NCBI GenBank assembly: GCA_934149365.1
Contig: CAKPEI010000001.1
Coordinates: 124,001 to 188,000, forward strand
Source: an uncultured Clostridia bacterium
GTDB taxonomy: Bacteria > Bacillota > Clostridia > TANB77 > CAG-465
Direction: 5' to 3'
Length of the DNA: 64,000 nucleotides
Both the position numbers and the translations under genes were made by a program. Positions 26,676 through 36,349 of the stretch are shown here, piece after piece. Below the pieces are notes generated by a model. It worked only from the letters and a program-made list of their open reading frames with translations, was not told the DNA's origin and did not search any database. Position 1 is the stretch's first letter. Every line of letters starts with the position of its first letter.

Positions 26676-28102
26676 ATGAAAATTTCAGAGTATAATTTAA
26701 TTGAGAGCACAATGATAGAGTATAAAGAAAGTTTAGAAGAAAGAAGACCTAAAAGTTGGTTAAAGACTGTTTCTGCATTTGCAAATACAAAAGGAGGAAC
26801 GATACTCTTTGGAATAAGGAATTCAGATAGAGAACTTATAGGAATAGAAAATGCTAGTGAAGCATCAAGTAAAATATCTGAATTAATAAATACAAGAATT
26901 CAACCTGCTCCAAGATATGAGATAAATCCGATAAAAGAAAATGGTAAACAGTTTATAGAATTAAAAGTTGCTGATGGGCCTGCGGTACCATATTATTATG
27001 TGTCTGATGGAAATAAAATAGCATATGTTAGAACAGGGGACGAATCTATTGAAGCAGCTCCACACATTTTAAATGCTCTGATACTAAAAGGTCAAAACAA
27101 TACATTTGATGCGTTGCCTAGTTCTTTTAAAATGGAAGATTTAAGTTTTACATTATTGGAAGCAACGTTAAAAAAAGAAATAGGAATGACACTTAGAAGA
27201 GAAAGTGATTTGATTTCAATAGGTCTATTAGATATAAATAAAAATATAACTTACGCAGGAGTACTATTCAGTGATCAAGGTATGTTAAGACAATCGAGAG
27301 TATTTTGTACAAGATGGAAAGGAAATGAAAAAGGTAGTATAGATGGAGATGCTTTAGACGATAAAGAATATACAGGAAGTATAATCGCATTGCTAGAGAA
27401 TGCAGAAACATTTATTAAAAATAATTCTAAAAATCAGTGGACTATTAAAGGAATGATAAGGGAGGAAAAATCTGATTATCCAAGAGAAGCAGTGCGTGAA
27501 GCTTTAGTTAATGCAATTATACACAGAGATTATCAAATAATTGGTTCTGAAATACATGTTGATATGTATGATGATAGATTAGAAATCTCTTCACCAGGTG
27601 GAATGATAACTGGAAGTAAAGTACAAGATTTAGACTTAATGAAAATACCTTCCATTAGAAGAAACAGTGTAATATCAGATCTATTTGGTAGATTGCACTT
27701 GATGGAAAGAAGAGGCAGTGGAATAACAAGAATTCTTAGAACATATGGAAATTTTGAAAAAAACCAATATTCTTTTCTGATTCAACACAATTTTTAGTTG
27801 TATTGCCTAATAAAAGTACGGATCTTTCAGAAGAAAGTACGGATCTTTCAGAAGAAAGTACGGATGTAAAAGAATTTTCAATAAAAATAATGAAAAAGAT
27901 AGGTGGAAAAGCAACATCAAAAACTAAAACAAATATTATACAACTATTTGAAAAATATGGATATAAGTATACTTTTGATAGAGAAAGTGTGTGTCAACAA
28001 TTTGTGGTGAGTAAGAGTAGAGCTTCGGAAATTATAAAAAATATGAAAAAATGGGAAATTATAGTAAAGATAAAAAACACACAATACAAGTTTGTTAAAT
28101 AA
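26676..28102 (+). pseudogene. AlbA_2/Schlafen-type regulator, frameshifted near the middle of its C-terminal region
   Basis: Residues 1-120 form an AlbA_2 DNA-binding domain (FANTKGGTILFGI). Residues 250-360 form a GHKL-like region (REALVNAIIHRDYQI and LEISSPGGMITG). The first frame ends at 27797; a second frame (to 28102) holds the rest, FLVVLPN, a linker with a tandem STDLSEE repeat and a C-terminal winged helix (VSKSRASEIIKNMKKWEII). One missing base near 27770-27776 explains the break. This COG2865-type protein is usually a stress or mobile-element regulator. Whether the shift is real is unresolved. Confidence 0.8.
27815..27865 (+). repeat. 21-nt tandem repeat in the linker
   Basis: Two full copies plus 9 nt of a 21-nt unit encoding STDLSEE. 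Copy number changes stay in frame and would alter only linker length. Confidence 0.85.
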
Positions 28103-28131
28103 AATGTTTATTATAAAGTCTATATATAACT

Positions 28132-28167
28132 AAAGGTTTAAAGCGCTAGATAACGCCTTAAACCTTT
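28132..28167. terminator. Bidirectional terminator
   Basis: Stem AAAGGTTTAAAGCG/CGCCTTAAACCTTT (one bulge each side) between the AlbA_2 gene and a convergent small gene. Confidence 0.75.
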
Positions 28168-28417
28168 AATCTTTTTTGCTTGGAAAAGATAGCACATTAT
28201 CTTTTTTTGTGCTATGAGATTTTTTCGTTTCAATTTCTGACATATCTACATCATTCATAAAACTTTCATAATCATCACACATTTCCATTAAAAATGCCAC
28301 AAAATCTAAAAATTCTTCACTTGGCATAATATCTATTATTCTTTTTAATTCATTTTTCATTTCCTTAATTTCTTCAGAAGTAAAAGGAATATCTGTATTA
28401 TTTGTGTTTTTACTCAC
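28166..28417 (-). CDS. Hypothetical acidic protein, 83 aa
   Basis: A small, acidic, helical protein (EEIKEMKNELKRIIDIMPSEEFLDFVAFLMEMCDD) with a polar tail. No signal peptide, membrane segment or recognised domain. The ribosome site is modest (GGTGATTT on the minus strand). It is flanked by a terminator and a 200-nt region without genes. Possibly a regulator partner; no function is proposed. Confidence 0.6.
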   Translation of the reverse strand: MSKNTNNTDIPFTSEEIKEMKNELKRIIDIMPSEEFLDFVAFLMEMCDDYESFMNDVDMSEIETKKSHSTKKDNVLSFPSKKD

Positions 28418-28620
28418 TTAAATCACCATGTATATTATACAATGTTTTGTGATTACTAGCAAGTGTGTCAAATAAATATGGTATTTTAAGGAGAGGAAAA
28501 AGTCTAAAAAAGTAGAAATTTAGCGAGTTTCCGTATTGTCCTGGAAACTTTGGAAATTTTAATGAAATATTATTAATTATATGTTAATATAATCATAGAT
28601 AATTTTAAGGAGGAAATTAA

Positions 28621-30081
28621 ATGAAATTTAAAAAAACATTAATTTATTTAGCGGTTATTTTAGCCAGTATGTGTTTATTTGCTTTTTCAAATAATGTAAA
28701 TGCATATACTATTAGTGAGAATGGTAAATATACTTTAATTATGAATACTACAGATGGTGAGATAGACGGTTTACCAACTAAAATGGTAAAATTTGATTTT
28801 GATGAGGGGGAAACTATTGTTAAGTTATCTGATTTGACAAAGGATGTTGTACCTTTTAACGGAAGAACTATGTTTTCTCATTGGGGAACATCAATGTCAG
28901 ATAGCGATAGTACTGTTGTAAAAGAGGAACTAACTGAAAGTGACTTTTCATCAAGCGGTACTTCTAGTAGTATTGATTACACAAATGGACTAGTTATATG
29001 GGCAAAATTTTCTGATAAGAAATTAGCTGGAACAGGAACATATTATCTAACAATAGATCCATTTGCTGGTAAAGTAAATAATCAGGATATTATAAGATTA
29101 ACAAGTAAAGCAAGTGAATTTAAAACTGTAGATTTATCAAAATATGTGCCAGTAAGAAAAGGATGCACATTTGTAGGTTGGGGATATAACGGAAAATTTG
29201 TAACTTCTATTGATGCAAGTTATTTTAAAGATGGTGACGTAGTAGAAATAACAGCTGTATATAAGAAAAATACATTTGAAGAAGACGATGGATTTGTACT
29301 TAGTTTAGATGCAAACGGAGGCCAAATAGATGGAAAAACCTCAAATAAATATAACTATCTAGGTGGAGCTGATTCTGGAACATCAATGTCAATATTTCAA
29401 TATGTACCTGAAAGAGCGGGTTACGTTTTTAAAGGTTGGAATTCAAAAAAAGATGGATCAGGTAAAAACTATAAATATATGTATTGGAGATCTTGGTCTG
29501 CTGATGGTGGCACTGAGTTTGTAAGAGATACGATGATAGAAAGTAAAAACATGTATAAAAATTTAACACTATATGCTATGTGGACTAAAGTAGATTCAGG
29601 TTCTGAAGATGTAAAAGAAATTGAAAGTAGTAGCAATACAAAAGGCTCTATTAAATTTGAAGATGGTATTAATTCAAGTTTTGTGCTAGATATTAAAAAG
29701 ATAGAAGTAAAAAAAGAATTAGCAGATAAAAATGTTAAATTTATAGCAGATATTAATATATTAGACGGAAGTACAGTTGTAAGTGTAAACAATATTAAAA
29801 TGGAAATAAAGATAGCATTACCTGATGAATTAAAAGGCTTTGATACCTACCAAGTCGTATATATTAAAGATGGAGAAATAAAGGAAACTATAAATGCAAG
29901 AGTTCAAGATGGATACATTTTCTTCGAAACTACTCACTTAAGTGAGTATGGTATAATTGCTACAAATAATAAAGTTAGTAACCCAAATACAGGTGATAAT
30001 ATGTTTGCCTATGTTACTTTATTTGTGGCTTCAGCAGTAGGGATGGGAATTGTATTTATATCAAGTAAAAAAAGAATATAG
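28621..30081 (+). CDS. Cell-wall-anchored InlB-repeat surface protein
   Basis: A 486-residue protein with a signal peptide (residues 1-29, ending VNAYT), three InlB B-type repeats (hallmarks SHWGTS, FVGWGYNG, AGYVFKGWNSKKDG and TLYAMWTK), a beta-rich stalk and a C-terminal sorting signal NPNTGDN, hydrophobic segment, KKRI. The sorting motif departs from LPXTG, and no sortase is in the window. It is probably a monocistronic surface adhesin, with an AAGGAGG site and a terminator after it. Confidence 0.85.
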   Translation: MKFKKTLIYLAVILASMCLFAFSNNVNAYTISENGKYTLIMNTTDGEIDGLPTKMVKFDFDEGETIVKLSDLTKDVVPFNGRTMFSHWGTSMSDSDSTVVKEELTESDFSSSGTSSSIDYTNGLVIWAKFSDKKLAGTGTYYLTIDPFAGKVNNQDIIRLTSKASEFKTVDLSKYVPVRKGCTFVGWGYNGKFVTSIDASYFKDGDVVEITAVYKKNTFEEDDGFVLSLDANGGQIDGKTSNKYNYLGGADSGTSMSIFQYVPERAGYVFKGWNSKKDGSGKNYKYMYWRSWSADGGTEFVRDTMIESKNMYKNLTLYAMWTKVDSGSEDVKEIESSSNTKGSIKFEDGINSSFVLDIKKIEVKKELADKNVKFIADINILDGSTVVSVNNIKMEIKIALPDELKGFDTYQVVYIKDGEIKETINARVQDGYIFFETTHLSEYGIIATNNKVSNPNTGDNMFAYVTLFVASAVGMGIVFISSKKRI

Positions 30082-30111
30082 CCTATACAAATTGAGTTAA
30101 TATATATTAAT

Positions 30112-30146
30112 AAACTAGAATACAGTATAAAAACGTGTTCTAGTTT
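30112..30146 (+). terminator. Rho-independent terminator
   Basis: 12-bp stem AAACTAGAATAC/GTGTTCTAGTTT followed by a T-rich tract. Confidence 0.75.
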
Positions 30147-30203
30147 CTTTATTTTACTTTCTAAATGTGATATACTAATGAGGAATTTAGGAGGTAATGA
30201 TAG

Positions 30204-30530
30204 ATGCGTGAATTTAACAAATTAGTTAGAGATAAAATACCTGAAATAATAAAAGGAAACGGGGAAGTAGCGGTTTGTAGAACTCTAGAAAATGATGAAT
30301 ATATAAAAGAGTTAAATACCAAACTAAAAGAAGAGGTATTTGAATATCTTGAAGATAATAATGTAGAAGAGCTTGCTGATATATATGAAGTTATGCTAGC
30401 TATATTAAAATTTAAGAATGTAGAAGTACAAGAGTTTGAAAATATAAGAAAAAGTAAAAGTGATAAAAGAGGAAGCTTTGATAAAAAAATATTTCTAGAA
30501 AAGACATATAAATTGGGGGAAGAAATTTAA
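30204..30530 (+). CDS. MazG-like nucleotide pyrophosphohydrolase
   Basis: A 108-residue protein opening FNKLVRDKIPEIIKGNG, typical of a stand-alone all-alpha NTP pyrophosphatase clade. The metal-binding pattern KEEVFEYLED...EELADIYEVMLAIL supplies the acidic EExxE and ExxD residues. It probably hydrolyses non-canonical or excess nucleotides (house-cleaning). AGGAGG lies before the ATG. It is close to copA but has no evident functional link. Confidence 0.85.
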   Translation: MREFNKLVRDKIPEIIKGNGEVAVCRTLENDEYIKELNTKLKEEVFEYLEDNNVEELADIYEVMLAILKFKNVEVQEFENIRKSKSDKRGSFDKKIFLEKTYKLGEEI

Positions 30531-30561
30531 TATATATAATTAAGTAGGAGGCGCAGGTTAT

Positions 30562-32757
30562 TTGAAAAAAGTATTAATAAAAGTAGACGGCATGACATGT
30601 GCGGGGTGTGCTTCAGGCCTTGAGAAAACGTTAAATAGTAAAGAAGGAATAATTAAAGCAGACGTTAATCTTGTTATGTGTAATGCAAGTATAGAATATG
30701 ACGAAAGAGTAATAAACTTAGATAATATAAATAGTTTTATTAAAGAAGCTGGCTTTAAAAGCTTAGGAGAAGATAAGTTTGATATAGAAAAGAAAAAACT
30801 AAAAAAAGAAAGAGTTAATCTTATTATAACGATAGTATTAGGAGTAATTTTAATGTATATATCAATGGGGCATATGGTTAATCTGAAGGTACCATTCTTT
30901 GATATAAATGATAACCCTAAATGGTATGCAGTTATACTTATGGTATTATCTACTTTGATTATTTCTTTATCATATAAAGTTATTGTAAATGGAATAAAAA
31001 GGCTAATTCATAAAACGCCTAATATGGACACGCTAATTAGTGTGGGGGTTATAACCTCATATATTTATAGTATGTACTTTTTTGTACTTACATTAGCAGG
31101 TAATACGATGAACGTACATAAGCTATATTTTGAGTCTGCTGCAATGATTATTGTGTTTACTAAAATAGGTAGATATATAGACGGTAAAAGTAAAATAAGG
31201 ACTAAAGAGGCAATTGCTAAGTTAATGAGCATAACACCAAACGTAGCATTTTTATCAAGAGATGGTAAAATAGTTAAGGTTACTATAGATGAAATTAAAA
31301 AAGGGGATATTGTTATTGCAAGACCTGGAGAAAAGATTGCAGTTGATGGAACAGTAACAAATGGTAATACACATATAGACGAGTCATTTATAACCGGGGA
31401 AAGTATACCAAAGGCCAAAAAGAAGGATGACAAGGTAGTAGCGGGTTCTATTAATTTAGATGGATATATAGAATATGTAGCAGAAAAAATAGGTAAAGAT
31501 TCGACAGTATCTGAAATTGTTAAAATGGTAGTTAATGCCGTAAATAGTAAAGCACCTATTGCTAATTTTGCAGATAAAGTTAGCTATTATTTTGTCCCTG
31601 CCATAATTTGCATATCTATACTTTCTTTTATAACGTGGTTAATATTAGGAGCAAGTTTTAGTTTTGCACTTAACATATTTATGAGTGTTTTAGTTATAGC
31701 CTGTCCATGTGCACTTGGACTTGCTACGCCTATTGCAGTGGCTATAGCTACAGGAAGTCTAGTGAAAAAAGGTATGCTTATAAAAAATAGCAAGGTTTTA
31801 GAAAGCGTAAATAAAATAGATACAATAGTTTTTGATAAAACCGGTACTATAACAGAAGGAAATTTAAGTATATCTAACATATATAGATATGATAGTTTAA
31901 GTGAAAACGGAATACTACAAATAGTAGGGGCTATGGAGAAAAAATCAGAACATCCAATTGCAAAAGCAATAGTAAATAGATGTAATGATCTTGAGATAAA
32001 ACTAACTAAGATAAAAGATGTACAAAACATTGCTGGATATGGGGTAAAAACAGAATATAACGGAAAAGAAGTTTTAGTTGGAAGTAAAAACTTAATGTTA
32101 GAAAATAATGTTAGCTTGGAAAAAGTTAATGAAAGTGAAGTATACCAGGCTGGAAACGTAGTTATATTCATTAGTATTGGTGGAACTTTGGTTTCTATAA
32201 TTGAATTAAAAGACAAAATAAAGGAAGAAGCAAAAGAGGTAATAAGTAAATTAAAAAGTAAAAAAATTGAAGTAGTAATGTTAACAGGTGACAATGAAAA
32301 TACTGCCAGAAAAGTTGCAGATGAAATTGGTATGGATAATGTTATTTCAGGTGTTCTTCCTAAAGGAAAAACAAAGAAAATTGAAAACTTAAAGAAAGCT
32401 GGCAAAAATGTCATGATGGTAGGAGATGGAATAAATGATGCACCAAGTTTAGCTTTAGCAGACATAGGTGTAAGTTTAGAAGGTGCAACAGATATTGCAA
32501 TAGATAGTAGTGATGTTGTCATAATGAATAATGATTTATCTAAAATTGTTACTTTACTTAAGGCTAGTAAAAAAGCTTTAAAAATTATAAAAGAAAATTT
32601 GTTTTTTGCTTTTATATATAATATAATAATGATACCGGTTGCAACAGGAGTAATGTATTCTACTGGAATATTACTTAATCCTATGTATGCCGCTCTTGCA
32701 ATGACTATAAGTAGTGTAACGGTTGTTCTTAATTCTTTAAGATTAAAGAAAATATGA
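30562..32757 (+). CDS. copA: Copper-exporting P1B-type ATPase
   Basis: A 731-residue heavy-metal ATPase. The N-terminal HMA domain has GMTCAGCASGLEKTL (metal-binding CxxC). Six or more membrane segments follow, with the transport motif CPC in IACPCALGLATP, phosphatase loop ITGES, phosphorylation site DKTGT, HP motif EKKSEHPIAKA and hinge GDGINDAP. CPC with this N-terminal domain indicates Cu+ export. The start is TTG at 30562 after AGGAGG. No CsoR or CopZ is adjacent. Confidence 0.93.
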   Translation: MKKVLIKVDGMTCAGCASGLEKTLNSKEGIIKADVNLVMCNASIEYDERVINLDNINSFIKEAGFKSLGEDKFDIEKKKLKKERVNLIITIVLGVILMYISMGHMVNLKVPFFDINDNPKWYAVILMVLSTLIISLSYKVIVNGIKRLIHKTPNMDTLISVGVITSYIYSMYFFVLTLAGNTMNVHKLYFESAAMIIVFTKIGRYIDGKSKIRTKEAIAKLMSITPNVAFLSRDGKIVKVTIDEIKKGDIVIARPGEKIAVDGTVTNGNTHIDESFITGESIPKAKKKDDKVVAGSINLDGYIEYVAEKIGKDSTVSEIVKMVVNAVNSKAPIANFADKVSYYFVPAIICISILSFITWLILGASFSFALNIFMSVLVIACPCALGLATPIAVAIATGSLVKKGMLIKNSKVLESVNKIDTIVFDKTGTITEGNLSISNIYRYDSLSENGILQIVGAMEKKSEHPIAKAIVNRCNDLEIKLTKIKDVQNIAGYGVKTEYNGKEVLVGSKNLMLENNVSLEKVNESEVYQAGNVVIFISIGGTLVSIIELKDKIKEEAKEVISKLKSKKIEVVMLTGDNENTARKVADEIGMDNVISGVLPKGKTKKIENLKKAGKNVMMVGDGINDAPSLALADIGVSLEGATDIAIDSSDVVIMNNDLSKIVTLLKASKKALKIIKENLFFAFIYNIIMIPVATGVMYSTGILLNPMYAALAMTISSVTVVLNSLRLKKI

Positions 32758-32774
32758 TAAAGAGAGGGGATCTT

Positions 32775-34673
32775 ATGAAAAAAATAAAATGTGGGATAAT
32801 ATTTATTACTATACTGTTATTTACGATTTTTGCTAGTAATATTTATGCTGGAAGTTTAAATTTAAATAATCTTAAATTTGAAGCTACTTTAAGTGAAGAT
32901 GGCAATATGAACGTTACAGAAATATGGGATATTTCTGTATCAGACACAAATACATTATACAAAACATTTAAATTAAGTAGTGGAGAATTTGATGGCTTTT
33001 CTAATGCTTCTGTATATGAAGTTTTAAAAGATGGAACAAAAGTACCATTTTATAAATCAGATGTAGAGGCATATCATGTGGAAAAAGGTTATTATTATTC
33101 ACTTATAAATTCAAAATCATTATATGAAATTGCATGGGGAGTAAGTATTGATTCTAGTGAAACTAAGAGATATGAAATAAATTATACTGTAAATAATATA
33201 ATTCATAAATATACTGATTGTGAAGAGTTATATTGGCAATTTCTAGGAAATGATTTTGAAATTTATGCGGATAAAGTTGAAGGAACGATATATTTACCAG
33301 ATAATTCTTTGTCAAAAGAAGATGTAAGGGTATGGGCGCATGGGCCATTAAATGGAAATATTTATGCTATAGATAATAACAAAGTTGAGTTTGAAGTTTC
33401 AAACTTGCAAGAAGGAAACATGTTAGAGGTAAGAGTAGTTACACCACCAGGAGTCTTTACAAGTTCTACTAATTACAGAAATAATGAAAAATTAGACGAG
33501 ATTCTTGCAGAAGAAACTAAGTGGGCAAATGAAGCTAATGCTAGAAGAGAAAAAGCAGCAAGGCAAAGAAAGATGTTTAATATTGGAGTGGAAGCGTTTA
33601 GCATAATAAGTGGACTATTTTTATTTACTAAAATAATCAAATATGCAAAAATATTAAAAAATACTCCAAAGCAAAAACCAGATATTAAACTTGATTACTT
33701 TAGAGAGATACCAGGTGGAAAAGAAACAGTTCCTTCAGATGCAGCATTTATGCAAGGCTATATGGAAGCAAACATACCGAATACTATATCTGCTACAATG
33801 TTAGACTTAGCACTAAGAAAGGCTATATCATTTGAAATTGTAGATACAGGGAAAAAGAAAAAAGAAGTTAAAGTTAATTTATTATTAGAAGATAGTAGTA
33901 GCTTAAAAGTTCAAGAACAACTAGTTTATGACTATTTAAAGAAAGTATGTAAAAAAGATAATTCATTTAATATGGAAGATTTAGAAGATTACATAGAAGG
34001 ACATATAACTTCTTTTAATAGTATGACTAATAAAGTTATAAAGGTGACTAAAGAAGCTCAGATTCAAAAAGAAAATTATTCTTTAAGTGAAGAGGAAAAG
34101 TCAACAAAGTATGTAGGAATTAGCGCTTTGTATTTTGTTATACTTTGCTTCTTAGTTTTCGGATTTACAATGGCACTTGCAATGTCTGATGTTGGGGTAC
34201 TTGTTTTAATTCCAACAGTGCTAACTTTAATTACATATATATTGACTTTTAGAATATCTTCAAGGTATAGTGGCTTTACTCAAAAGGGTATAAACGAAAA
34301 AGAAGAATGGAAAGGCTTAAAAAAATATATGAAAGATTTTTCACTTCTTAATGAAAAAGAAGTGCCTGCTCTTATTTTGTGGGAGCAATATTTGGTGTAT
34401 GCAACTGTATTTGGAATAGCAGAAAAAGTTTTAAAACAATTGAAAGTAAAATATCCTGAAATGTTAACAGATGATATGCTAAATCAATCTACATATATGT
34501 ACCTTATGTATAATAATGGCCTAAATGATTCGTTAACATCTTCTATTACAAAAAGTATAGCTAGTTCTTACTCTACAGGAAATTATTCATCAGGTAGTGG
34601 TTCTGGTGGAGGATTCTCAGGTGGAGGCCGGAGGCGGCTTTGGCGGAGGTGGCGGCGGAGGCCGTTAAAATAA
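32775..34673 (+). CDS. DUF2207 membrane protein with a frameshifted Gly-rich tail
   Basis: About 632 residues: signal peptide (ending NIYAG), extracytoplasmic DUF2207 domain (about residues 25-250), a membrane segment, a cytoplasmic region, two further membrane segments (about residues 455-500) and a low-complexity tail. Relatives end in a Gly-rich tail of the form SGGGGGGFGGGG. Here an extra C near 34626-34631 turns it into Arg/Trp-rich residues (RRRLWRRWRRR); without it the frame would end at GGR. The start at 32775 follows GAGAGGGG. Function unknown; probably envelope-related. Confidence 0.83.
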   Translation: MKKIKCGIIFITILLFTIFASNIYAGSLNLNNLKFEATLSEDGNMNVTEIWDISVSDTNTLYKTFKLSSGEFDGFSNASVYEVLKDGTKVPFYKSDVEAYHVEKGYYYSLINSKSLYEIAWGVSIDSSETKRYEINYTVNNIIHKYTDCEELYWQFLGNDFEIYADKVEGTIYLPDNSLSKEDVRVWAHGPLNGNIYAIDNNKVEFEVSNLQEGNMLEVRVVTPPGVFTSSTNYRNNEKLDEILAEETKWANEANARREKAARQRKMFNIGVEAFSIISGLFLFTKIIKYAKILKNTPKQKPDIKLDYFREIPGGKETVPSDAAFMQGYMEANIPNTISATMLDLALRKAISFEIVDTGKKKKEVKVNLLLEDSSSLKVQEQLVYDYLKKVCKKDNSFNMEDLEDYIEGHITSFNSMTNKVIKVTKEAQIQKENYSLSEEEKSTKYVGISALYFVILCFLVFGFTMALAMSDVGVLVLIPTVLTLITYILTFRISSRYSGFTQKGINEKEEWKGLKKYMKDFSLLNEKEVPALILWEQYLVYATVFGIAEKVLKQLKVKYPEMLTDDMLNQSTYMYLMYNNGLNDSLTSSITKSIASSYSTGNYSSGSGSGGGFSGGGRRRLWRRWRRRPLK

Positions 34674-34710
34674 AAATATACTTCTCTAAAATTTTTAGAG
34701 AAGTATATTT
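34674..34710. terminator. Bidirectional terminator
   Basis: Long stem AAATATACTTCTCTAAAA/TTTTAGAGAAGTATATTT between convergent genes, with T runs on both sides. Confidence 0.8.
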
Positions 34711-34724
34711 TTATACGATTTTAA

Positions 34725-35222
34725 TTAAGCTTCTACTTTGTTTATCTGCCTCTTCAAGTAAATTTTAAGAGAGTGAACAAACTGAGAATTTGTGATTTTA
34801 TCTGTTACAGTACCAAATATCTCAGGATGAGTGTTTATTGTGCCTTTATCCAAAGCAATTTCAATTGCGTGCCTTATAGAGCGTTCAACTCTTGAAGAAG
34901 TGGTCTTAAATTCTTTTGCAACGTTCGGATATAAAAACTTGGTCATGCTTAGGCAATTAAAATTTTCATCTTTTAAAAGATAGCAAAGTGAAAACTTAAG
35001 ATAAGCAAAACCTTTTATACTTGCCGGGATGCCCAAAAGTAGTAATAAGTCTGTTACAGAGTCTTCAACATTCTTTCTCTGAGGTATGAAACGTACAGCT
35101 GATGCATATTCTGCCTGTGAGACGAAAGGTTTTAAATCAAATTTACTTAAGTCTACTACCTGTTCGCCGTTTTTCTTTGCCCAGTCTACGAGGTTTGAAT
35201 TTTCTGTCAAAATAATGTGCAT
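34725..35222 (-). CDS. Stand-alone Spo0A C-terminal-domain protein
   Basis: About 165 residues. Residues 60-165 match the Spo0A DNA-binding domain: LLLLGIPASIKGFAYLKFSL, then LYPNVAKEF, TTSSRVERSIRHAIEIA and the tail TNSQFVHSLKIYLKRQI. The phospho-receiver domain is missing; the N-terminal 55 residues are short and unlike a receiver. It could bind 0A-box-like DNA without phospho-control or compete with Spo0A. The start at 35222 follows AAAGGAGA; the longer frame has no ribosome site. Confidence 0.87.
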   Translation of the reverse strand: MHIILTENSNLVDWAKKNGEQVVDLSKFDLKPFVSQAEYASAVRFIPQRKNVEDSVTDLLLLLGIPASIKGFAYLKFSLCYLLKDENFNCLSMTKFLYPNVAKEFKTTSSRVERSIRHAIEIALDKGTINTHPEIFGTVTDKITNSQFVHSLKIYLKRQINKVEA

Positions 35223-35335
35223 AATACTATCTCCTTTAATTAAAGTAAATTTTCGCGTCAAATTGACATAATTATTATACTACTTTTTTATAGATAAGTC
35301 AATTATGTTAACTTGTAAATATTTCTATACGTTCC

Positions 35336-35365
35336 TTGACTTAAAATTAGTAAATAGTATATAAT
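35336..35365 (+). promoter_or_regulatory. Sigma-A-type promoter
   Basis: TTGACT, 18-nt spacer, TATAAT, 22 nt before the gene at 35388. Confidence 0.65.
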
Positions 35366-35387
35366 TAGGAAAAGTAGGGGGAATGTA

Positions 35388-36137
35388 ATGTTTAGAAAAT
35401 CATTGAAAATATTGTTATTCATTTTTTTAATAGGGATATTAATAGCTTTACTATTTATATTCAGAAATAGTAAAAATAAATTAGATGAAAAAGTAATGAC
35501 TTTTTCTGGAATTGTAGATGAAGTGACCGCAACAAGCGTTACAGTTAAACCTAATGATACAAAATTAGGAGATAAGATGGTTATTAATACTTCCAGTTTA
35601 GATTTTCATAAAGGAGATAGCATTACTGTTAGTTATGTGGAAAACAAAGAAGAGCCTACTAAGATAGAGGTTGTGAATGTTACAAAAGATGAGTATTCTA
35701 AAATTGTTAAACTATATTTAACTGTAATAGATAGTATAATGGCAGAAGATCTGGGTTTAAATAGCAATATAGAGTATTTATCAGTTGATACAGATTCATT
35801 TGTGTCTTACCCTAGTGATTTAACTAGTAAGTCAAGTTATCCTAGTATAAGTGATGAAGATGAAAATAAAATACTGCAATATGCTACTAAATATAGCGAA
35901 GATGTTCGAAAAGATAGTGTTGATGAACTTAAAGCTAAAGGTTTATTTGATGAAGAAACAAAGTCTTTTAAAGGAATGGTAATATATTTAGAGAAAGTTA
36001 CAAAGTTTACTGATAACAAAGTAGAATTTACACTTGTTAAATATGTTGGAAACACGGGTGCGCTATTTGTAGATTATACTTTGGAATATGACGGAGTAGA
36101 ATGGAAAATAACAGGGCTTAAGCAAGCTATAAGTTAA
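35388..36137 (+). CDS. Hypothetical membrane-anchored protein
   Basis: A 249-residue protein with an N-terminal membrane segment (residues 8-27), an OB-like beta region (residues 38-95, FSGIVDEVTATSVTVKPND) and a second alpha/beta domain to the end. It is probably extracytoplasmic. I do not recognise the family. A good promoter and a GGGGG site support expression. Confidence 0.7.
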   Translation: MFRKSLKILLFIFLIGILIALLFIFRNSKNKLDEKVMTFSGIVDEVTATSVTVKPNDTKLGDKMVINTSSLDFHKGDSITVSYVENKEEPTKIEVVNVTKDEYSKIVKLYLTVIDSIMAEDLGLNSNIEYLSVDTDSFVSYPSDLTSKSSYPSISDEDENKILQYATKYSEDVRKDSVDELKAKGLFDEETKSFKGMVIYLEKVTKFTDNKVEFTLVKYVGNTGALFVDYTLEYDGVEWKITGLKQAIS

Positions 36138-36174
36138 GTAGTAAGTAAAAATAACATAATAAAGGTGATTCTTT

Positions 36175-36246
36175 TTGAGTAGAATTAATTATTTAATTGA
36201 TTTTAATTCAAAGAGAGTTTTTTGTTTAAGTTGTAAAATGGATTAG
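36175..36246 (+). CDS. Possible 23-residue peptide
   Basis: TTG-initiated ORF (MSRINYLIDFNSKRVFCLSC...) with AAAGGTGAT at proper spacing and a terminal CLSC motif. Too short to judge by coding signal; possibly a leader or chance ORF. Confidence 0.25.
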   Translation: MSRINYLIDFNSKRVFCLSCKMD

Positions 36247-36349
36247 TACATCCAATAACACATCAAAACGATATATTATTTGACATAAGGTGTATAATAT
36301 TTGTAGGAAATATATTTTAAACTAATCAAATTTGAAAGGTGGTAAAGTA

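Noticed and set aside
31587..32522. Long minus-strand open frame inside copA
   Set aside because: It is a shadow of the strongly conserved ATPase frame, with no ribosome site and no recognisable product.
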